This document shows, one piece after another, positions 10,646 to 18,615 of a stretch of 64,000 nucleotides of DNA (its first letter is position 1; every line of letters starts with the position of its first letter). The DNA comes from Dendrocalamus latiflorus (lineage: Eukaryota > Streptophyta > Magnoliopsida > Poales > Poaceae). The notes beneath the pieces were generated by a model. The model was not told the origin of the DNA and searched no databases. It saw only the letters and a program-made list of their open reading frames with translations. The stretch covers positions 12,102,596 through 12,166,595 of the forward strand of contig CM029642.1 of NCBI GenBank assembly GCA_017311315.1. The letters are read 5' to 3'. The position numbers were made by a program, and so were the translations under genes.

Positions 10646-11536
10646 TTAAACATTTATGACAAGTGTACCATGGGTGGAAGTCTTACTTCCAGCATTCTTC
10701 TTGCATTCCTCAGAATCCATGTACTTCTTGCAGTTTCTCTTCCAGTGGCCAGTCTCTTTACAATAGTAGCATACTGTCTCAGCTCCAGGTCCAGCTTTAG
10801 GCTTAGGCGTTGGCTTTGAGATCATATCTTTAGCCTTGCCCTTATTCTTTGCCCATGGCTTCTTACCCTTTTTCTTGAAGCTAGACTTGTTCTGCACAGC
10901 CATCACATGGCTAGGCCCTGCACACTTCTTAATGTCACTCTCTGCTGTTTTGAGCATCCCACAAAGCTCATTAAGGCCCTTTTCCACCCCATGCATATGG
11001 TAGTTCGAAATGAAATGTCCATAGCTAGGTGGTAGAGACGCCAAAATGAAATCAGTTGCCAACTCTTGGCTAATTGGAAAACCAAGTTTATCCAAAGTCT
11101 GACTGTAACCAACCATTTTGATCACATGTGGGCCTACGGGTGCACCTTCTGTTAACTTGCATTCCAGAAAAGCCTTAGACACATTGAACCTTTCAGTCCT
11201 GGCCTGTGTCTGGAACATGTCCTTAAGCGCCATGATCATATCATACGCTTCCTGATCCTCAAACTGCTTTTGAAGGTCAGGTTCCATGCATGCAAGCATA
11301 AGACAGCTAATCTCAAGAGAGTCATCACATGCTTTCTTGTAGGCATTTTTAACAGCAGCAGTCGCATTATCAGCAGGTTCTTCTGGGATTTGGGTGTCTA
11401 GAACGTGTTCCTTTTTATCTGCCCTGAGAACAATTCTCAGGTTACGGACCCAGTCCGAATAGTTTGTTCCATTTAATTTTTCTTTCTCAAGAATCGATCG
11501 CAAAGCAAAAGGGTGTGCGCGGTTGTTAGATGCCAT
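10646..11536 (-). CDS. gag: Copia-1 Gag
   Basis: Capsid-nucleocapsid protein of about 296 residues starting at MASNNRAHPF. The frame stays open upstream to 11605, but that extra part is hydrophobic and unlike Gag, so the 11536 start is preferred. An N-terminal LEKEKLNGTNYSDW segment and a UBN2-like helical region are followed by a Lys-rich stretch and one CCHC knuckle (CYYCKETGHWKRNC). Gag packages the element RNA. It ends with TAA at 10646-10648. The same frame continues open into the protease, so a single nonsense codon separates gag and pol. Confidence 0.9.
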   Translation of the reverse strand: MASNNRAHPFALRSILEKEKLNGTNYSDWVRNLRIVLRADKKEHVLDTQIPEEPADNATAAVKNAYKKACDDSLEISCLMLACMEPDLQKQFEDQEAYDMIMALKDMFQTQARTERFNVSKAFLECKLTEGAPVGPHVIKMVGYSQTLDKLGFPISQELATDFILASLPPSYGHFISNYHMHGVEKGLNELCGMLKTAESDIKKCAGPSHVMAVQNKSSFKKKGKKPWAKNKGKAKDMISKPTPKPKAGPGAETVCYYCKETGHWKRNCKKYMDSEECKKNAGSKTSTHGTLVINV

Positions 11537-11539
11537 TGA

Positions 11540-12927
11540 TCTACAACAGAAAATGCAAAATACTAAGACAAATAGAACCATGATAGAGTAAACTGTATTA
11601 AACAAATTTAATAGAATGTACTCCCACTAAAATCAATATCCCTCTATTGATTCTTAGCGATTCAAGATCCGCAATTAACTAGTCTACTAGTGAGCTTTTG
11701 CATCACCGCTAGGAGACAAGGTAATTCGGTAAGTAACACCTTACTAATCATATCTCTATATGACTCTTGTTGTTGGGTGACATCTCTATGCCTCGGCACC
11801 CAACCTTTATGCCCCAAGGCCCATAACCTTTATGATAACCTTGTTAAGTTCACCAACCCTTATGCATGTATGTATCCGATACAAACCCATCTAGTCAAGG
11901 AAAGTCGATGGTGCCCTAATTTTATAGACCCACCATCAATTTACAAGACATGGGATGGTGCAGGGTTTAGTTGGGAGGGCATATGTTTAACCTAACATTT
12001 TGTGAGGGATCGTTATACTTCTACCATTCAAACATGCATAGGAGTAAAACAAACAGGAATAGCATTCACACAGTTGTGACTCAGTATGGCCCATTTTCTC
12101 ATGGTGATCTCCATCGCCATAGAATCTGTCCACCATGATGATCTCAATCTCCATGGTTAATGTGTGCCATCCCTCCAAGTGATGTGTCCTCCGAGTACTA
12201 ATATAAGCTATTACTCATAACAGCTAGTAATCAAATACATGGATACAAGGAATCATCACAAGTCGGCACGCAGGCCGTTAATACAATACTTTGACAACAC
12301 TATGGCTCCAGCCGTGTTGCCGAACCCACGACACGCAGGTCATGAAAATATTATAAACATGCATCACATACACATTAGGCCATACTGGTCACATACATCC
12401 TGCAAAAACAAGTTATGCATAGATTCGCAATCTACCGGATAAGGGGGTCGAGGGGGTTTCCCCCCCGCGGGGTTCGAAGGGGCAATCTATGCAATTTTTA
12501 CTTAGGATTTTGATCGGCAAATCATATTTACCCCAAATCGACTATTGTTCCGATTCGACCAATTTGCATTGATCTTCGCGTGCCGCAACCGGTTTTACGT
12601 GTCACTGTCTACCCCGATGGTGATACCGACCGGTAGGGGTATGTTGTGGCACGACCTTAGCAGCACAATCACGGAATATCGATTATTAATCTAGGTTCCG
12701 ATTCGACCAATCATATTGATCTTCGCATTCCGCAATCGGTTTTACGTGTCACTGTCTACCCCGATGGTGATACCGACCGGTAGGGGTATGTTGTGGCACG
12801 ACCTTAGCAGAATGATCACGGAAACCAGATCTATCCATTACCAGAACTATACAATCGATCACATCGATCATAACGACTTACATATCGCCATATGCAAATC
12901 ACCCGAACCTATAACATGACAGCAATG
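11540..12927 (-). other. Copia-1 untranslated leader with tandem duplication
   Basis: About 1.4 kb of non-coding leader lies between primer site and gag. It contains a roughly 130 bp block, including CGGTTTTACGTGTCACTGTC, present twice in tandem (about 12553-12680 and 12697-12825). A C/G homopolymer patch lies near 12457-12472. No coding function is seen; long leaders of this kind carry packaging and dimerisation signals in related elements. Confidence 0.6.
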
Positions 12928-12939
12928 GCTCTGATACCA
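12928..12939 (-). other. Copia-1 primer-binding site (tRNA-iMet)
   Basis: The minus strand reads TGGTATCAGAGC one base inside the right LTR, the complement of the 3' end of initiator tRNA-Met used by most plant Copia elements. Confidence 0.92.
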
Positions 12940-12940
12940 C

Positions 12941-14281
12941 TGTAGGACTACGGGTAGGCTACGCTAGCGCAAATTAATAAAAATTATACCCGTAAACCAA
13001 GATCACTGCAGTTATAGATCACGGAATTACCACTAGACGCGCAGGTGCGGAATTGATGCAGCACGTCGGGGCAGAGTAGTCGTACTACGTTGATGCAGCA
13101 CGTCGGGGCAGAGTAGTCGTACTACTTCCTCGTCCTCGTCGCGGCGTCCAACGTACAACTCCTCTCTTGCGGTTCGTCCAAACGCTACAGATGCAGCGCC
13201 GCCAAAAGGTATCCACACGTACGGGAGGAAGCGACGCACGCCGGATTACTAGATCCGCGCGAGCGCCCAGGGCGCAGGAGGGGTGGCGGCCAGGGTTTGA
13301 GGAGGTCACGAAATTCTCCCACTACCCTGTGCGCCCTAGCCCTCCTTTTATAGACGTCCTTATAATGGGCTTCAGCGAATGGAGGCCCATTAGGACTCAA
13401 TACCCAGTCCAACCCGGATCCAATCCGAATTAGGCTTCAGCCCTTAAGTGTGTGACCCTATGGGTTCACGTATGTTTAGACATGACACGAGTTTACCTAC
13501 TCGGTCAATAGTTGGTAGCGGCCTCTAGCAAGACGTGCCAACTCCTAAACATACATAAAGATCATATCGAACGAACCATCACAACTTTATGTACATGCCA
13601 ATCCCTTTGCCTCACGATATTTGGTCGAGCTCCAAGCTGACCACTCTTTCTCGATCTTGTGATCCGGAATCCCTTACTAGGTTAACTCTTAACCTTAAGT
13701 AGCATGGCCATGCATTTCTGGATCCGATCACTCGAGGGGCCCAGAGATATCTCTCTCAGGTAGAGAGGGGCAAATCCCATCTCGGATGACCATGCCTCGC
13801 AGCATGCTTCATGACAAACCCGAAAGCTACCTTTATAACTACCCAGTTACGGAGCAGTGTTTGATAGCCCCTAAGTAGGTCGATTCACATCTCAAGTACA
13901 TGCGACAATCTCAGGTCTAAGGACAAGGCGTACACATTGTGTAGAGAGAGAACCATAAGTATAATTGTTATGTCTCATGTTGGGTCGGTCCAACCCCATG
14001 TTCTAAACATGTGTCCACATTATTGGTTTGACATCTCCATGTCTATGACCTGTGAAACATGGTCATCAACCGATACATGTGCTAATCCATTATTCACGTG
14101 TGTCCACACATGAACTTCGACTAGGGACAACTTTAGAATAACCATACAAGTAAAGAGTTTCACAAACAAGTCACATACTTGTTAATCAATACAAAGGCAA
14201 TATTCAAGGAACATTTATTAAATCATGGATACAACGAAATATCATCATCTCTATGATTGCCTCTAGGGCATATTTCCAACA
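12941..14281 (-). repeat. Copia-1 5' LTR
   Basis: 1341 bp, adjacent to the primer site and therefore the promoter-bearing LTR of this minus-strand element. It is followed by the GTTTT target duplication at 14282-14286. Confidence 0.95.
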
Positions 14282-14286
14282 GTTTT

Positions 14287-14756
14287 TATGTTCCATATGT
14301 CATTACTTATTGGTGTGCTAAATTTATGAAAATATTGACTAGGTGTGGGAAGCAGTCTCAGCAATCAGTTTAGGTACGAGGGTCAATCATTAACTCGTTG
14401 GATGAATTTTACAATTTTCATGGGCTTCCATTTTTCCCGGCGAGCGTCCCGAGCCCCGGATCGCCGGTAACCGCAACGGATCCGGCGAGTTCTGCGGGGC
14501 TCGGTTAGGCAGCGAGCTCCCGCGGGTTTCGGCACAGATCTGAGGCGCCTTCGCTGGGAATCCGGTGGATTCCTGCAGTTTCGGCTGGCTCGTGGCGTTC
14601 CCGCTGGCAGGCTGGGTGAAATTTGGAGAGGAGGGATTGGGGCCGTGGGAGGCCGGCGGGAGGAGCGTGGTGCATGAGTGCTGGTCAACTTGCAATTATA
14701 CCACTCCTAAGCAACACGAAATGGAAGGACCGAGAGCGAAATGTCAATGCAAATAG
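14287..14756 (+). other. GC-rich captured segment upstream of the E2 exons
   Basis: Bases 14400-14690 are GC-rich and resemble the first exon or 5' UTR of a plant gene. No frame has a recognisable domain. The minus-strand frames here look like antisense shadows. It may be another captured piece fused to the E2 fragment that starts at 14757. Confidence 0.35.
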
Positions 14757-16264
14757 GAGTCTTTTGGATCCCTGTTCAAGTGGGATTGGTACTTTACTAC
14801 CACTGCAAAAACATGAGACTGAATGTTCAAGTGTTATCGCATTGATGACAAGGACAGAACATGGATCTGACACTGATGATTACATGCCATTTAACCAATT
14901 TGATGTTGTTCAGGATTTCTCGGATCACTACTATGCAAAGCATTCACCAGGGAAGGTATGCTATGTCATTTCTTGAACTCTATTTCTAGCATTAAATCCA
15001 ACTGTAAGTTAACTTTCCACCTCTAAATATGTGACTAGACCACCAAAGATGGGGTGAAGACAATCCAAAATGAATGGAAGCTTCTACAGAAAGATCTACC
15101 TAGTCAGTGCATTTTGTATATGATAAATCAGTATGCTTATTTTCATGATTTTATCAAACTATCAGTACATTGATGGTGAATGGCGTTTAGTGGTCCTTTA
15201 TTGTTGTCACCAAACTGCTTTATGCTGATTATATCTGATAAATTTGCCCTGGCAAAACAAAGTATATGAAATCTTTGTTAACTTCCAAGGTAGTGTCACA
15301 ATACCCTATCTGGAATTGATTAGGATATACTCATTGATTCTTATAATTTGCTCATATGGTTGGGAGTTTTGACATGGCTGTTCAGTCCCAAATTAGATCA
15401 TAACATTATTCATGCTTGTTGGTGTACTAACGTGCCACAAAATGTAACTACAGAAACTTCAAAGGAGTCACTGTTGTGTCCATACTCCATACAGTCATTG
15501 CTCAAAAAATAATCATTTTAGATTTGGAAAAGAGTGGGCAACTGTCAAATTATGTCGTTAAGACAAAGCTAATGTGTCACATGTGTCATTTCATATGGTT
15601 GACATTTGCACCTCTGATATTTCTGTTATCTTTATTTTAGAGGATTTGCACCTGAAATCGGTTGATTTCTTTTATTACTGATAACTTGGATCTCGGTTTG
15701 GTTTCAATTATGCAGGATCTATATACGTTAGAGTTTATGAGGATAGGATTGATCTGCTTCGGGCTGCTATAGTTGGGCCTACTGGAACTCCATATCATGA
15801 CTGCCTGTTCTTCTTTGACATTCGTTTTCCTGCTGAATACCCACGATGTCCACCGGTGGGTAACTACACACACATACCCGCCTTCCCCTTATTTGTCTAT
15901 TGGCATCACCATCACTGCAATCTCTTAACAAAATCCTATCCAATATGTGCAGAAATTTCATTACCATTCGGGTGGGCTTCGGTTAAATCCAAACTTGTAT
16001 GAGAGTGGAAAAGTTTGCCTTAGCCTTCTGAACACCTGGTGGGGTACTGGATGTGAGAAGTGGGGCAAGTCAAATTCCACCATACTGCAGGTGTTGGTCT
16101 CCATCCAGGGCCTTGTGTTGAATGATAAACCGTACTTTAATGAGCCAGGTAACAGACATTCGGCTAATACAGCTATTGGCGAAAAGAATTCCTTGGCATA
16201 TAATCAGACTGCCTTTCTACTATCCTGCAATACAATGCTGTATTCACTTCGGAAGCCTCCAAAG
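14757..16264 (+). pseudogene. Captured ubiquitin-conjugating enzyme (large E2) fragment, four exons
   Basis: Exons 14757-14955, 15039-15102, 15716-15855 and 15953-16264 have GT-AG borders and join in frame without a stop. The product has an acidic lead (DTDDYMPFNQFDVVQDFSDH), then the UBC fold: NEWKLLQKDLP, VRVYEDRIDLLRA, GPTGTPYHDCLFFFDIRFP, and the catalytic Cys in GKVCLSLLNTW. This matches the large plant E2 class related to UBC23/24/25 and animal UBE2O, which transfer ubiquitin from E1 to substrates. N-terminal domain, start codon and C-terminal helices are missing. The frame stops being E2-like at KPPK, before the Helitron 3' end. It is a captured piece, not a working gene. Confidence 0.85.
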
Positions 16265-16682
16265 GTAATTACAGAATCCCTCCTCTTGTCAAGGTAAAAG
16301 TGGTATCTTGGTTAGTCTTCTTGCTGGGACAAAAGAAGATACCCCTCCCCCGCCCCCAAAAAAATGTTTCATAGGATTCATCACTTAACCCCACTAATCA
16401 GAATGTGTGATCTTGGTGGGAAGCAGGTCAGAACCTTCTTTTCTTGTTTGTGAACTTTCTGTAGCAGTTACAGACTTTGATTAACATGCCAGCAATCGTC
16501 ATTTACATACCTTCTATTTCTATAGAAACATTTAATAACATAGAAGGAAAATAGAATTAAACTGAGAAATGCTAATATGCTTCATACAAAAATATTTGGT
16601 TATACAATATATGAGACGCGAATCTTAATGAATCTGATTGTTCGTTTTATTTCTTACAAATTTTATCTTGTTTTGTATTTTA
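16265..16682 (+). other. Non-coding Helitron 3' region
   Basis: After the last E2 donor the sequence is intronic and AT-rich, with a C-run near 16343. No exon or repeat is recognised before the terminal hairpin. Confidence 0.5.
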
Positions 16683-16711
16683 CCGTAGCGTTAGCACGGG
16701 CACACTACTAG
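16683..16711 (+). other. Helitron 3' terminal hairpin and CTAG end
   Basis: CCGTAGC and GCACGG flank GTTA and pair with one bulged base. The sequence CACACTACTAG follows and host T is at 16712. This is the standard rolling-circle termination structure, and the CACGGGCA wording is common in grass Helitrons. Confidence 0.7.
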
Positions 16712-16756
16712 TGTTAATTTAAGTTGCCACCAACCCCGCCCCCCCCCCGCGGAGGG

Positions 16757-17118
16757 GCCGCTCGCGGATCTCTCTGGTCAGATGCAATTTATCCATACCT
16801 GAAACTGAAAAGATCTGGCCGGCATGCATGCACTCAGATTATTATTTCCTTTTTCTTGTCTTGTTTTTGTATGCAAGGTAGTTGCCTAGCTAGTTGGTGA
16901 TGCAGAGACAACAACACATTTTAGTTTGTCTTAAATGTTGCGATCTCCCTATGGCATAAAGACCTAATCATAAAGTAAGTAAATAATAGAGAATAATTGG
17001 AGTCAAAGACTAAGGTATGTCATCTAGCAAACCATTTGTCTCTAATTTGTCCATACTCTCGATGAACAATGAAAGACGTCAAGAACAATCATTGCAGGGG
17101 GAAAACCACATTGGATTT
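16757..17118. repeat. Duplicated host segment, copy A left part
   Basis: Matches 49872-50222 closely (for example GATCTGGCCGGCATGCATGC and the stretch before CCACATTGGATTT). Copy A is cut by CACTA-1 and resumes at 28875. No gene is seen in it. A C-run at about 16738-16748 lies just before it. Confidence 0.9.
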
Positions 17119-17345
17119 ACTACTACAGAAAGGCTAATAGTAGACGCCAAATCACAGACGGTTTTGTGAAACCGTCTGTAATGTACACTATTACAGATGT
17201 GAAGGCGGGGAAAAGGAGTATCACAGACGGTTCTTACCGCTGAACCGTCTGTGATACTGGAATATCACAGACGGTTTTTTATTAAAAACCGTCTGTGTTG
17301 TGTCGACTATCACAGACGGTTGTTGTTAAGAACCGTCTGTGATGT
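17119..17345. repeat. CACTA-1 left subterminal palindrome array
   Basis: Repeated pairs of TCACAGACGGTT and AACCGTCTGTGA separated by a few bases form about four short hairpins. In Spm-type elements such subterminal repeats are bound by the element-encoded regulator during transposition. Confidence 0.9.
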
Positions 17346-17463
17346 CCCTTTGTCTGTCATATTCTAGATCAGAGGTTAATATATAAGTACATATTGCTTC
17401 TAATAACTTAACTACAGAACTACTGAGACAAGAGATCACAAATTAAAGGCAAATTTATTAATT

Positions 17464-18015
17464 TCAATTAGAGGCAAATTTATTACAAAAGTCGCACAGG
17501 TAAAGAGTTTCCCAGATTGTAATCTTTTGGGCTTCGTACGCTTCTTCTTCGACTTGGGGACTTGAAGGATCAGCCGCTAAATTCTTGAACGCCGTTAAGA
17601 TTGCCCTTGTCCTCAGCATTTCCTCCTCCAGCCTGGGCAAATGATCAGCAACATCCATAATGTCGTAGAGGATAGCATGAAAAAATTCCTCAGAATCTGC
17701 CGTATTTGCTTGATTGGCAAGGCTATCCATCAGTCTCTCCAATGCGTGTAGAGCTTCTTCCGCTTTGCGCACATTGTGGAGAAGAACCAGGGTGAGGGAT
17801 GTTTCCCTTTCTTGAGCGGCAGCGAGACGCCTCCGTCGACGGCGGATGATGAGGTCGAGCTGACGGATGCAAGAAAGTCGGGGAAGGAGAGCAGGGCGTG
17901 TGCGGAGAAGCTGCTCCAGATGCAAATTGTTGGCCGCCTGTGTAAGGTTCCGGCCGAACAATTCGTGATGAACAGATGAGAGGAAGGAGATGATCACAAG
18001 AATAGTAGAATCCAT
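17464..18015 (-). CDS. Unrecognised 183-residue protein gene inside the CACTA-1 subterminal region
   Basis: An intact frame on minus, opposite to the other CACTA genes. The product is mostly predicted helix, has a run of six Arg near residue 60 that could be a nuclear localisation signal, an acidic C-terminal half, and ends DFCNKFASN. I recognise no family. Upstream on minus a TTAAATATG box lies near 18050. The roughly 960 bp block carrying it (17346-18308) is absent from CACTA-2, where the two halves of the subterminal array are contiguous. It may be a third CACTA gene or a captured host gene. The last 45 bases resemble the arms of the 24250-24572 hairpin. Confidence 0.55.
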   Translation of the reverse strand: MDSTILVIISFLSSVHHELFGRNLTQAANNLHLEQLLRTRPALLPRLSCIRQLDLIIRRRRRRLAAAQERETSLTLVLLHNVRKAEEALHALERLMDSLANQANTADSEEFFHAILYDIMDVADHLPRLEEEMLRTRAILTAFKNLAADPSSPQVEEEAYEAQKITIWETLYLCDFCNKFASN

Positions 18016-18081
18016 ATTGTACGTACGTAGAAGAGACCTGGATTAGGCGCGCATATTTAACCTTTAGCATCGTATACCCAA

Positions 18082-18302
18082 ACATTAATGATATAGACGC
18101 TTCGTATAACGATCGAGAGACGTTAATTAGACGATCGAAACACGAAGCGTTCTGGCAATCGAAACATGAAGCGTTCTGGCAATGGAAACACGCGCGAAGC
18201 ATTAATGATATAGACGCTTCGTATAACGATCGAGAGACGTTAATTAGACGATCGAAACACGAAGTGTTCTGGCAATGGAAACACGCGCGAAGCGTTCTGG
18301 CA
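18082..18302. repeat. Two-copy tandem repeat (about 110 bp unit)
   Basis: The block starting CATTAATGATATAGACGCTT is repeated at 18082-18197 and 18198-18302. It contains CGATCGAAACACGAAG and CGCTTCGTATAACG words that partly mirror each other. It lies directly upstream of the minus-strand gene and may be its promoter region. Confidence 0.8.
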
Positions 18303-18307
18303 TGAAG

Positions 18308-18435
18308 CTTATCACAGACGGTTTTTTATAAAAAAACCGTCTGTGATAAGCTGGTTATCACAGACGGTTTTTAGTTAAAAACCGTCTGTGATAATTCACA
18401 GATGGTTTTTAGTTAAAAAACCATCTGTGATAATG
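18308..18435. repeat. Second half of CACTA-1 left array, upstream of TNP2
   Basis: Three ACAGACGGTTTTT / AAAAACCGTCTGT palindromes (the last with ATGG in place of ACGG). In CACTA-2 the equivalent motifs are continuous with the terminal array, so this block was displaced inward by the extra segment 17346-18308. Confidence 0.9.
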
Positions 18436-18615
18436 ACAAAGGCATTTATTGCGCTGCTCAGACCGTATCTGTCTTCATTTCGATCCAGATCTAGCCACTA
18501 CTGCGCACTTTTTCACTCGGGAGGAAGCTAGGCGATTTCAGGCCAGTTAATTTGGTGGGAAGAGGCAGAGATTGAGCTTTGAATTAAGATTCAGACTTTC
18601 CTGGTTGCTGTAGAT

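Larger units (their letters stand above)
6228..14281 (-). mobile_element. Copia-1: complete LTR retrotransposon, 8054 bp
   Basis: Two LTRs of 1341 bp each bound the element, with the 5 bp target duplication GTTTT at 6223-6227 and 14282-14286. It lies on the minus strand: primer site next to the right LTR, then leader, gag, pol, polypurine tract, left LTR. By eye the LTRs differ at about eight positions, implying a recent insertion. On its own strand the LTR begins TGTTGGAAATATGCCCTAG, resembling BARE/Angela-type Copia elements of grasses. It interrupts Helitron sequence between captured exons. Confidence 0.95.
2791..16711 (+). mobile_element. Probable Helitron with captured gene fragments, split by a nested Copia element
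   Basis: The left end reads TCTATATCTATACTAAT after an A (start ambiguous by 4 bp, since TCTATC also precedes it), like 5' ends of grass Helitrons. The right end has a small hairpin (CCGTAGC-GTTA-GCACGG) about a dozen bases before CTAG, followed by host T at 16712. Helitrons replicate by rolling circle, insert between A and T without target duplication, and pick up gene pieces. Without the nested Copia the element would be about 5.9 kb. It holds exons of a CDPK, a TPR protein and an E2 enzyme, all on plus. There is no RepHel gene, so it is non-autonomous. That the two ends belong to one element is inferred. Confidence 0.6.
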
